Shown: one piece after another, positions 44,366 through 52,398 of the stretch
How the letters are laid out: every line of letters begins with the position of its first letter
How positions within the stretch are numbered: position 1 is the first letter of the stretch
Assembly (NCBI RefSeq): GCF_003202155.1
Contig: NZ_QFLI01000001.1
Location: 744,001 to 808,000 of the forward strand
DNA from: Marinifilum breve
GTDB lineage: Bacteria > Bacteroidota > Bacteroidia > Bacteroidales > Marinifilaceae
Direction: 5' to 3'
Length of the DNA stretch: 64,000 nucleotides
The notes under the pieces: model-generated
What the model was told of the DNA's origin: nothing
The model's database searches: none
What the model saw: the letters and a program-made list of their open reading frames with translations, nothing else
Translations under genes and position numbers: made by a program

Positions 44366-46579
44366 TTATTTTTTCTGATAAACTCTTACATAGTCCACCA
44401 CATATTGCGACGGGAAATTGCTCTGGGAAGGATCTCCTCCATTTCCTCCAATCGCCAGGTTCAGCAAGATGTAATGGGGCTGATGAAATGGATTGAAAGC
44501 ATCGGCATTCACTGATTTTTTCAGGTCGATTTCATTCAGCAAAACATCATCCAGGTAAAGGCGAATGTACTCCTTGGTCCACTCCATTTTCCAAATGTGG
44601 AACTTATCTGCCCAGTCCTTCTCCTGAGCCGTAAAATCCGCAAAAGGAAGTTTTTCAGAACCCCATACAGCTTGCCCGTCCTCATTGGCCCAGGCTGCAT
44701 TGGCCAGTAGTTTGGCCTCTCCATTGTGACGGTAAAACTCCATCAGGTCCACTTCGCCATTTGCAGGCCATTTCTGATCGATTCCCAGGGTCCAGATAGC
44801 TGGCCACATGCCCAATTGAGAATCTATTTTAGCTCTGACCTCTAAAATGCCATGCTGAAATGAGAATTTCTCTTTTGTTTTGATGCAGGAAGAAGTGTAT
44901 TCGGCCTGTTTCCTGTTGTAACGCCAGTTCTTGCTTCTCTTTTTGTACTTCTTGTTTTTTACCTCTTCCCTTCTGCCTTCAATAATCAGCGTTCCCCCGG
45001 CAACATTGGCATTATCGGCCTGGTACCACTGTAATTCCTTATTGCGTACAAAGCCCTCTTCGTAAGACCAATATTTGGAATTTGGCTTTCCATCCGTATC
45101 AAATTCATCGGCCCACAAAAGCTCATATCCTTCGGGAGCTTTGGCTCCTAAAGTATCCGGCTTAAAAGGACTAATCATTTTAAAGCGTTCAGGATTTAGC
45201 CTGCTGTACTTTTTATTCTGCATCAAGCCCAAAAAGACAGGGTCTTTCATTTCTGCTTCCCATTTCTGATAGCTTTCCTTTAAATCTGAATAGTGATTCT
45301 CCTCGCTAAGCTCCAAAGGATTGCTTTCGCTGATGTCCTCCTCCAAATGGTAGATCTCCTCCTCTTCCGATTTGTATTTCACCAATTTGTGAGCGCCGGA
45401 TCTTACTGCAAAATCCTTCTGATCGTATTTTCGCCAGAACAATTGCGGGTGTGGTTTCGTCTTGTTCTCTCCATTCAGATAGGGAATCAGGTTCACCCCA
45501 TCCAGTTGGTTCTTTGGTGTAGCTTTGGCATAAGCCACTGCTGTAGCGAAGATATCCAGAGAGCTGACCGTGTTTTCGTAGACCATGCCAGCCGGAATCT
45601 TTCCCGGCCACTGCATGGCAAAAGGAACATGAATTCCACCTTCGTACAAACTCCCTTTTCCATCGCGCAATGCTCCATTATCAGAGCCATTCTTGCTTTC
45701 CGGTCCTCCATTATCCGACAGGAAGAAAACAATGGTATCGTCATCCAGGCCCAGCTCTTCCAGCTTATCCAAAACCAGGCCAACACCATCGTCAACGGCA
45801 CTGAGCATGGCAGCATAAATTCTTCTCTTTTTATTTTTGATGTGGGTGAAGCGATCCAGGTATTTTTTACTTGCCTGCAAAGGAGCATGAGGGGCATTGT
45901 AGGCCAAATAGATGAAAAATGGCTCTTCCTTTTTTCGCTCGATAAAGGATACCGCTTCCCTGCTGAGTGCATCCGTAAGATATTCTGTTTCATGCACCCT
46001 GCCATTATCCCGCATCAGGCGAGTATTGTAGGCATCAAATTGAGCTTTTATCTCTGTAATGTCGTTCAAATTCCAGTTTTCAGGAAAGTATCTATGCCCT
46101 CCGCTCAGAAAACCATAAAACTCATCGAATCCCCTTTTCAAAGGGTATTGAGATTTGTGCGCTCCCAAATGCCATTTCCCCAATGCCATGCTTTTGTAGC
46201 CTGAACGGGAAAGTGTCTTTGCCAGGGTTTCTTCGCTAGCAGGTAATCCCTGCATGGTATCCTGTGGGGCACAAAGAGGATTTCTTCCAAAACCAAAGCG
46301 ATCCTGGTAGCGTCCGGTAATAATCCCGGCCCTGCTTGGCCCGCACACGGCATAGGTCACATATCCATTTGTAAATTTCACTCCATTATTGGCAATCCTG
46401 TCGATATTGGGAGTGGGGATGTCTTTGCAGCCATTGAACCCTACATCTCCAAAACCCTGATCATCTGTTAAAACAACAATCACATTGGGTTTTTCCTGCG
46501 CTACAGCTTCCTTTCCTGAAAGCAAAGCTCCCATCAAAACTGCACCAGTCATTAATATATTGCTATAGATCTTCTTCAT
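44366..46579 (-). CDS. Sulfatase - GH16 fusion enzyme, PUL sulfatase 3
   Basis: One reading frame of 737 residues holds two enzymes. Residues about 29-470 are a type I sulfatase with C79 in AVCGPSRAGIITGRYQDRFGFG, KWHLGAHK, SDNGGP and the metal ligands D39-D40. Residues about 485-737 are a GH16 endo-glycosidase: ELLWADEFD at the start, then MWPAIWTLG, then the catalytic E609-x-D611-x-x-E614 in GEVDLMEFY, and LNLAIGGNGGDP near the end. A short linker lies between. The signal peptide (about 1-28) suggests the periplasm or cell surface. GH16 covers beta-1,3-galactanase, laminarinase, agarase and carrageenase activities; neighbours favour a beta-galactan. The fusion is uncommon and could couple desulfation to chain cleavage. 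Confidence 0.9.
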   Translation of the reverse strand: MKKIYSNILMTGAVLMGALLSGKEAVAQEKPNVIVVLTDDQGFGDVGFNGCKDIPTPNIDRIANNGVKFTNGYVTYAVCGPSRAGIITGRYQDRFGFGRNPLCAPQDTMQGLPASEETLAKTLSRSGYKSMALGKWHLGAHKSQYPLKRGFDEFYGFLSGGHRYFPENWNLNDITEIKAQFDAYNTRLMRDNGRVHETEYLTDALSREAVSFIERKKEEPFFIYLAYNAPHAPLQASKKYLDRFTHIKNKKRRIYAAMLSAVDDGVGLVLDKLEELGLDDDTIVFFLSDNGGPESKNGSDNGALRDGKGSLYEGGIHVPFAMQWPGKIPAGMVYENTVSSLDIFATAVAYAKATPKNQLDGVNLIPYLNGENKTKPHPQLFWRKYDQKDFAVRSGAHKLVKYKSEEEEIYHLEEDISESNPLELSEENHYSDLKESYQKWEAEMKDPVFLGLMQNKKYSRLNPERFKMISPFKPDTLGAKAPEGYELLWADEFDTDGKPNSKYWSYEEGFVRNKELQWYQADNANVAGGTLIIEGRREEVKNKKYKKRSKNWRYNRKQAEYTSSCIKTKEKFSFQHGILEVRAKIDSQLGMWPAIWTLGIDQKWPANGEVDLMEFYRHNGEAKLLANAAWANEDGQAVWGSEKLPFADFTAQEKDWADKFHIWKMEWTKEYIRLYLDDVLLNEIDLKKSVNADAFNPFHQPHYILLNLAIGGNGGDPSQSNFPSQYVVDYVRVYQKK

Positions 46580-46650
46580 CTGTTTACCTATTCATTTTAA
46601 AGCCACCGGAAACTCTCAAGTACGGTGTACATCTTCGTTTCCTGTTGGCC

Positions 46651-48294
46651 TTATTTTATTTCGATTGCTCCCAAATCGGGCATGCCGGTAATTTTATTCC
46701 CTAATATATCATAATTTAACTTCAATCCCTGAAGTAAACCAATGGTATCTCCCGGTAGCTTCTGAATTTGAATTCCTTTGTTCTTCAATTGCTTTGAATT
46801 CATCGGCAGGTAATCTGAGATTTGACTTCCTCCCGGATTTTTAAATTTCGGATTTGCATAAATGGCGCTTTCATCCTGAATGGAGACCTCTCCGGGCCAA
46901 TTCTCCGCTTTCAGATACATGTTATTTCGAAAAACAACATTTTTAACCTGCGACATTCCAGCTTTTTCAGGACGATACTGATCTCCCAATACGGCACTGC
47001 TTTCTCCCTGAATGCAGAAAATATTGTTGGCAATGAGTACACCCTCAGCAGCCTTATCGATGGCTATTTTAGCATGAATTGCCTTCTTCACGAAAATGGT
47101 ATTGTTATAAAAATAGGAGTTGAAAGGGCCTTTGCGTTTTCTTTTGCCATTGTATCCACTCAGCCAAAAGATCTTTCCTTCCTGAAAAGCATTCTTCTCT
47201 CCCTTAACACGATGCCCATCATTAACACTGATGTTGTAGCGGTAGGCACAATTGTAATTGTTCCCCAAAATCTCGCAAAAGCCCCCGGCGTTATTTGCAC
47301 TAAAGTTGTATTGCAGAACGATGTTGCTGCAATTGTAATCGATGTGGGCTCCGGCAGAATCTCCCGGACCATTGGCATTCACAAAACGATTTTTTTCAAT
47401 TAAAACATCATTGGAACCCCAGGTCCACAGGCCACTGCCTCGTCCCCATTTTCTGGTATCATCCATACTTCCCGATTTGTCTACAATATTGTTACGCACA
47501 ACAACATGTTCCACGCCCGACATCTGAATGCCCGGACCTCCCGTTTCCATCACCTTATTGTTTTCCACCTCTATATTTCTCAAGCTATATTGTGCGCTTT
47601 TGCCAGTAAATTTGATTCCTGTATGGGCTACATTTTTCACCAAACAATCCTGAACTTTTATGTCCTCGATTGATGCCCCCTCAAGGGAATTGATAAAACG
47701 AATTCCCCAACCATAGTTTTGTGATCCGTTGGCGGTTTTTACCTCTTTGGCTCCCCTTTGAAAGCCTTTTTTCTCATAGAAAACATTCTCTACATGCAGA
47801 TTCCTTAAATGGATATGAGCATATTGATCCACCCTGCTTGTTCTTACCAACAGGCCGCAACACATTTCATTCTTATTGGCAGTTGGCATACCATCAGCTT
47901 CTGCACTGATCTGAAGATTTTCAAGCTCTACAAAGCTGCAGTTCTCCAACAAAACGCCATTTAATTTTCCTTGAGCTTTAATCTGCGCCTTTTCTCCTGC
48001 CTTTGCAGCACCTGCATGATAGGTGGAAACTACAATGGGCTGCCCCTTCCTTCCCTTCACATTTTTCAATTCCAGGCTGCCATAAAAAACAGCGCCCGAA
48101 GACAGCAGTATACTGTCTCCGGGATGCATTTGAAGTGCTGTTAACTTATCTAAATTTTGAAATGGCAGCGAAGGAGTCGTACCTGAATACTGATCATTGC
48201 CTGTAACAGGATTTACATAATAGTTCTTTGCAAAACTTGTATTGGTACAAACCAAGATCAGTAAAATGATATATGATATTACTTTTCCTTGCAT
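46651..48294 (-). CDS. Exported right-handed parallel beta-helix protein
   Basis: The 547-residue protein has a signal peptide (about 1-22, ending SFAKN), then YYVNPVTGNDQYSGTTPSLPFQNLDKL, the typical start of a beta-helix enzyme, followed by about 10-12 helix coils with asparagine ladders (VENNKVMETGGPGIQMSG, VRNNIVDKSGS, IEKNRFVNANG, VLQYNFSANNAGG). Such folds occur in polysaccharide lyases, GH28-type and other glycosidases. I cannot assign a family or catalytic residues. It lies 10 bp after a sulfatase and 71 bp before the sulfatase-GH16 gene, so it is part of the PUL transcript and is probably a glycan-active enzyme. Confidence 0.85.
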   Translation of the reverse strand: MQGKVISYIILLILVCTNTSFAKNYYVNPVTGNDQYSGTTPSLPFQNLDKLTALQMHPGDSILLSSGAVFYGSLELKNVKGRKGQPIVVSTYHAGAAKAGEKAQIKAQGKLNGVLLENCSFVELENLQISAEADGMPTANKNEMCCGLLVRTSRVDQYAHIHLRNLHVENVFYEKKGFQRGAKEVKTANGSQNYGWGIRFINSLEGASIEDIKVQDCLVKNVAHTGIKFTGKSAQYSLRNIEVENNKVMETGGPGIQMSGVEHVVVRNNIVDKSGSMDDTRKWGRGSGLWTWGSNDVLIEKNRFVNANGPGDSAGAHIDYNCSNIVLQYNFSANNAGGFCEILGNNYNCAYRYNISVNDGHRVKGEKNAFQEGKIFWLSGYNGKRKRKGPFNSYFYNNTIFVKKAIHAKIAIDKAAEGVLIANNIFCIQGESSAVLGDQYRPEKAGMSQVKNVVFRNNMYLKAENWPGEVSIQDESAIYANPKFKNPGGSQISDYLPMNSKQLKNKGIQIQKLPGDTIGLLQGLKLNYDILGNKITGMPDLGAIEIK

Positions 48295-48304
48295 AGTGAT
48301 TGAT

Positions 48305-49720
48305 TTACTTTTGTTCTGCTGCGTTCAAATCGCCTGGTGAATGAATCTTTGATTTCCGGTTCTCCATAAGTGCCTTATGAATTTCGAAGGTTACCCTGTT
48401 CCAGTTTTTATCTTCTGTCCACAAGGGTGCCATTAGGCCTTCTTCCCAATTCTCCAGGGCCATCTTCATGTCATTCATTTGACTTTTTTCTGCTAGCTGC
48501 AGGTCTTTGCTTTCACCCAAATCACGATCCAGATTATACAGGCGATAGCCATAGCCATCCACTCGAATCAGCTTCCAGTCTGCCTGGCGAACAGCTGCCA
48601 TTCCTTCTTTTCTCCAGAACAATTGCTCATGAGGAGCCGTTTCCTTTTTACCTGTCACAAATGGCATCAGGTTCACGCCATCCAGTTTCTTTCCCGGACT
48701 TCCCTGTCCACCAGCTACCTCATATGCCGTTGCATAAATGTCCAGGGCCGATGTTAAGGCATGGTATTTCTGTCCGCCCTTTATTTTTTTAGGCCAGGTC
48801 ATTACAAATGGAACACGATGTCCCCCTTCGAACTTATTTCCTTTCCAGCCTTTTAATGGCAGGCAGGAAGATTGGTTGTTGTGAGCTCCTCCATTGTCGC
48901 TCAGGAAGAAAATCAATGTATTTTCATAGATCTTCTCCTGCTTTAATTTGCTCACCAGCTTTCCAATGGCTCTATCCATGGCCCAGGTCATCGCAGCCAA
49001 ATCCTGTCGCTCATGTCCTTCGTATCTTTTCAAATCTTCTTTGGTGGCATGCATGGGTGTGTGAACCGCATTAAAGGAAAGGTACATAAAGAAGGGATTG
49101 TCTTTCTGCTGCTCTACATATTCAATGGCTTTTTCTCCCAGAACATCGGTCAGGTATCCATCAAAATCTACATGCTTTCCATTGTGTTGTATCTCATGCG
49201 GATCGCCGGGTCTGTCGTTCTTTTCATGTGGGAAATAGGAACGGCTTCCTTCCAGAAAACCAAAAAACTCATCGAATCCCCTGCTATTGGGATGATACTC
49301 CTCTTGTTCTCCCAGGTGCCACTTTCCAAATACAGATGTATGGTAGCCTTGCTTTTTCAAGGCAGAAGCAATGCTCAGCTCGCTGGTATCTACACCTAAA
49401 TTGTGCGGAGGGAGGTTACATTCTGCACCAAATCGCTGCTGATATCTTCCGGTAATCAATCCTGCCCTTGAGGGAGCACATACCGTAGCTGAAACGTGCG
49501 CATCGGTAAAGATGACACCATCCTGTGCCAAACGATCGATATTAGGTGTTTCCAGATCGGTACTTCCCATAAAACCAAAATCTGCATAGCCGGCGTCGTC
49601 AGCCAGAATAACAATTACATTTGGTTGTGTCGACTCAGCACTCTTTTGCTGCGTTTTACAGGAAACTCCCATGCTTCCCAACAAAACAGATCCCAGTAGT
49701 ATTGAATTTTGAAAATTCAT
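48305..49720 (-). CDS. S1 family sulfatase (lipoprotein), PUL sulfatase 2
   Basis: The 471-residue protein is a type I sulfatase with C81 in ATVCAPSRAGLITGRYQQRFG and the metal ligands D41-D42. The N-terminus has a lipobox (GVSC21), so it is probably a lipoprotein. The GRYQQRFGAECN stretch is like GRYQDRFGFGRN in the sulfatase domain of the GH16 fusion, and both have HLG(E/A), GFDEFYGFL or GFDEFFGFL, and SDNGG. These two belong to the same sulfatase branch and probably arose by duplication; the fusion has the extra GH16 domain. Confidence 0.92.
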   Translation of the reverse strand: MNFQNSILLGSVLLGSMGVSCKTQQKSAESTQPNVIVILADDAGYADFGFMGSTDLETPNIDRLAQDGVIFTDAHVSATVCAPSRAGLITGRYQQRFGAECNLPPHNLGVDTSELSIASALKKQGYHTSVFGKWHLGEQEEYHPNSRGFDEFFGFLEGSRSYFPHEKNDRPGDPHEIQHNGKHVDFDGYLTDVLGEKAIEYVEQQKDNPFFMYLSFNAVHTPMHATKEDLKRYEGHERQDLAAMTWAMDRAIGKLVSKLKQEKIYENTLIFFLSDNGGAHNNQSSCLPLKGWKGNKFEGGHRVPFVMTWPKKIKGGQKYHALTSALDIYATAYEVAGGQGSPGKKLDGVNLMPFVTGKKETAPHEQLFWRKEGMAAVRQADWKLIRVDGYGYRLYNLDRDLGESKDLQLAEKSQMNDMKMALENWEEGLMAPLWTEDKNWNRVTFEIHKALMENRKSKIHSPGDLNAAEQK

Positions 49721-49779
49721 GATATAATTTGATTAATTCGTTCTTTTAATTTTTTCTGATTCTGCACAGAGGGGTTCAA

Positions 49780-50793
49780 TTATTTCACACTCCACTCTTT
49801 CTGCCATTCAATTTTGGCTTTGCCATTCTCAAAGCTTAAGGGCAGCCATACATATCTCGAATCTTCCAAATTGGTTTTATTCCAGCGGTCTCCCATGTAA
49901 ATGTATTCTCCTTTTCTGTATGGATTTGGCAGCACATAGGTGCTTTGAGAGTAAAAGGTTTTGTTGGCATTTTCTCCAAGGCATGGATCGTATACCGTTT
50001 TCCAATCTCCCATTACCGAATCGCAAATCGAAATTTGAGCCGGGTTTGGCGACCAACCAGTACATCCTGATGAAATCATATAATATTTGCCTTCGTGTTT
50101 CCATACCGCCGGAGCTTCACGTGACTCCTTCTCTAAAATTCTTTTGTACTTGCCCGATGGAGCTGTATACTCATCGTTTAACAGGCTTACATGCATGGTT
50201 TTGTTTTTTTCCGAGGAGTAAAAGTGATATGCCTTTCCATCCTCATCCACAAAAAGGGTCATATCCCTGCTCATGGCACCATTGGGACGCATACTTTGCA
50301 GATAGGTGAATGGTCCTTGCGGGTGATCGCTAATGGCTACTCCTGCCCTTGCATACTGGTAATCTTCGGAATCAATGTGCATCCACATGACAAACTTTCC
50401 TGTGTTTCGGTTGTAGATTACCTTTGGGCGTTCAATCACCTTTGAGGTGTGCAGGTCATGAGTTGAATCGACCTTTACAGATGGCAAGGCCACTCCTTCA
50501 TGTTTCCAGTTCACCAAATCTTTTGAAGAATAGCAATTCACTCCTCCCGCATCACATCTATAGCATTCCCACTTTAAATAGGGTACTCTCCAGGTTTTAC
50601 CTTGTTTCATTTCACCATACCAGTAGTAGGTTCCCTCATGAAACAATATACCACCTCCATGTGCATTAATTGGATTTCCCTGTGTATCCTTCCAGACTTC
50701 ACCAGGATAAATTGTAGTATTCTCTTCTTCTGCACATGAGAACAATGCCATTATCATTCCCAAAATCAAAGCCATTTTTGTACTCTTCATCAT
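49780..50793 (-). CDS. GH43 family glycosidase (lipoprotein), exo-beta-1,3-galactanase-like
   Basis: The protein (337 residues from the ATG at 50793) has a lipobox (ALFSC20 counted from this start) and a five-bladed propeller of the GH43 type. It opens with NAHGGGILFHEGTYYWYGE, which is typical of the subfamily that includes exo-beta-1,3-galactanases, and contains ERPKVIYNRNTGKFVMWMH and REAPAVWKHEGKYYMISSGCTGW, with the conserved acidic residues in the usual blades. Arabinosidase, xylosidase and galactosidase activities all occur in GH43; the NAHGGG opening favours the galactan-active group, but I did not test this. A longer frame from a TTG at 50826 is less likely. Confidence 0.85.
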   Translation of the reverse strand: MMKSTKMALILGMIMALFSCAEEENTTIYPGEVWKDTQGNPINAHGGGILFHEGTYYWYGEMKQGKTWRVPYLKWECYRCDAGGVNCYSSKDLVNWKHEGVALPSVKVDSTHDLHTSKVIERPKVIYNRNTGKFVMWMHIDSEDYQYARAGVAISDHPQGPFTYLQSMRPNGAMSRDMTLFVDEDGKAYHFYSSEKNKTMHVSLLNDEYTAPSGKYKRILEKESREAPAVWKHEGKYYMISSGCTGWSPNPAQISICDSVMGDWKTVYDPCLGENANKTFYSQSTYVLPNPYRKGEYIYMGDRWNKTNLEDSRYVWLPLSFENGKAKIEWQKEWSVK

Positions 50794-50862
50794 ATCGTCG
50801 TTCTTCGAAAAGAATCTGCCAATCAACTCATTCGCAGATTCTTTTCATGTAATTCATTTACT

Positions 50863-52233
50863 TTATACTTTCTCCTTCACCAAAATATTATCAAGGTAAA
50901 TTGGTGGCATAGCAGGATCCGTTTTTCCTTTGTAAAGAAGGAATTTCACCTTGCTGACTCCATCAGGACAAGTAAATTCAGTTTTATTTTCCGTCCACTC
51001 TATACTCTTTGAAATGTCAAGACTGTGCAAGATGGCTTTCTCACCTGCCTCATCTTTTAATTTTAAGGCAAATGTGTGTTCCGTATCCTCCTCCCATTTG
51101 GTAAAAAAGCTGATTTCATAGGTTTTGCCTGCTTCCAAAGTGATTACCTGGAACATGGAGCCATCGTTATTTTGTATTCTTCCACAATAGGCACCTTCAT
51201 ACATTTCTGTAGTGGCTTCTCCTACAACTCCTGATTTAAAACCTTGCCATGGGGTAAATTCTCCTGTTTCAAAGATTCCGTTGGTAATCAGGCTATTTGG
51301 GTCTTCTTCCGAAACCGGATCTTCTCCCGGACCAATCTCTGTATTGGGATCGAAGTTTGCGTAGTATTCTCCCAGTGGGGTTAACTCATCATTTTCATCG
51401 AACAGTACCGATGATGCCAATGGTGCATCGGTTGTTTTGGCATTGTACCATGCATATCGGTGCACATAGTCCAGCTCATCCAATTTAGGCAGCACTACTT
51501 TCATAAAGTTTAAAACCTGATCGGCAGAGTACTTGTTTTCCTCTGGTGTTGTTGCATTCCAGTCGCCTACTGCAAATTCAGTAATCCAGATTGGCTTGCC
51601 ATACATTTCATGTGCTTCTTTTAGCTTGTCCATAAAGGCATCTACATTCAATCCGCCGTAACTGTGCATGCAAACAAAATCTACTCTAAGCCCCTGAGCT
51701 TCTGCTTTTGCCATAAAATCATTCAACCATGCATTGCCTGCCGGACTTCCAACGGTTGCCGGGCTTCCCAATGGCAATCCTATTTCTTCGAGTTTAGGCC
51801 AAAGGGCGATGGCTTCATCAACGGTCATATTGGCTTGCTCCTCGCCATCGGGTTCGTTAAATCCGAGTATGTGCTTTATTTTTCCTTCTTCTTTGAGTTG
51901 CTTTAGGTAGGCTATGGTTTCATCTTCTACTTTCTTGCCCCAAAACATTGGTACATATTCTACATTGGCTGGTTCATTGGGTTTCAAGTCTTTTCCCCAT
52001 GAGTAATGCCAATGTGCTTTTAATCGCGATACTCTGGTTGACCATGTTGCATTTTTGTAGGACATGCAGGTCCCTTTTTTGTTTTCCGGTGCCGGTGGTG
52101 TTTCTTCAACAGGAGTCTCCTCTTCAGGAATGATTTCTTCTACCGAACTGTTGTCGCAGGCGATAGAGAAACATGTCATAAAAATCAGACACAAAAAAAC
52201 ATTTGTTCTTTGTTGTATATTTTGAATTCGCAT
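50863..52233 (-). CDS. GH128-like glycosidase lipoprotein with C-terminal carbohydrate-binding domain
   Basis: The 456-residue protein has a lipobox (SIAC26), an acidic Pro/Glu linker (about 30-52) and a TIM-barrel catalytic domain (about 55-295) of the Glyco_hydro_cc type. The likely acid/base is E127 in GFNEPDG and the nucleophile E219 in WITEFAVGD. WGKDLKP and MHSYGG fit the same family. The C-terminal ~140 residues (from about 315, SLITNGIFETGEFTPWQGF) form a beta-sandwich like CBM4/CBM9-type domains. Known GH128 enzymes are endo-beta-1,3-glucanases, so an endo activity on a beta-1,3-linked chain is plausible. It is probably at the cell surface, and its gene is the first after susCD. Confidence 0.85.
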   Translation of the reverse strand: MRIQNIQQRTNVFLCLIFMTCFSIACDNSSVEEIIPEEETPVEETPPAPENKKGTCMSYKNATWSTRVSRLKAHWHYSWGKDLKPNEPANVEYVPMFWGKKVEDETIAYLKQLKEEGKIKHILGFNEPDGEEQANMTVDEAIALWPKLEEIGLPLGSPATVGSPAGNAWLNDFMAKAEAQGLRVDFVCMHSYGGLNVDAFMDKLKEAHEMYGKPIWITEFAVGDWNATTPEENKYSADQVLNFMKVVLPKLDELDYVHRYAWYNAKTTDAPLASSVLFDENDELTPLGEYYANFDPNTEIGPGEDPVSEEDPNSLITNGIFETGEFTPWQGFKSGVVGEATTEMYEGAYCGRIQNNDGSMFQVITLEAGKTYEISFFTKWEEDTEHTFALKLKDEAGEKAILHSLDISKSIEWTENKTEFTCPDGVSKVKFLLYKGKTDPAMPPIYLDNILVKEKV

Positions 52234-52313
52234 ATGATTTTCTTTTTAAATAATTAAGAAAGAAGCCTTTGTGTCCCCCAAAAGCTGTCGGCAAAAGGGT
52301 GTACTTTTCCTTG

Positions 52314-52351
52314 AGCTTGCTGCCCCGTTTTTACGGATGGGGCAGCAAGTG
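52314..52351 (-). promoter_or_regulatory. Strong hairpin between susD and the downstream enzyme genes
   Basis: CTTGCTGCCCC and GGGGCAGCAAG form an 11-bp perfect stem (52316-52326 with 52339-52349) around a 12-base loop. There is no T-run, so it is not a normal terminator. It could stabilise the susCD mRNA end or mark a processing point, giving different levels of susCD and the enzymes. Confidence 0.55.
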
Positions 52352-52398
52352 AAATGCTTCTTTTGTTTCTAATTATCTCAAATTGTTCTTTGCTTGTT

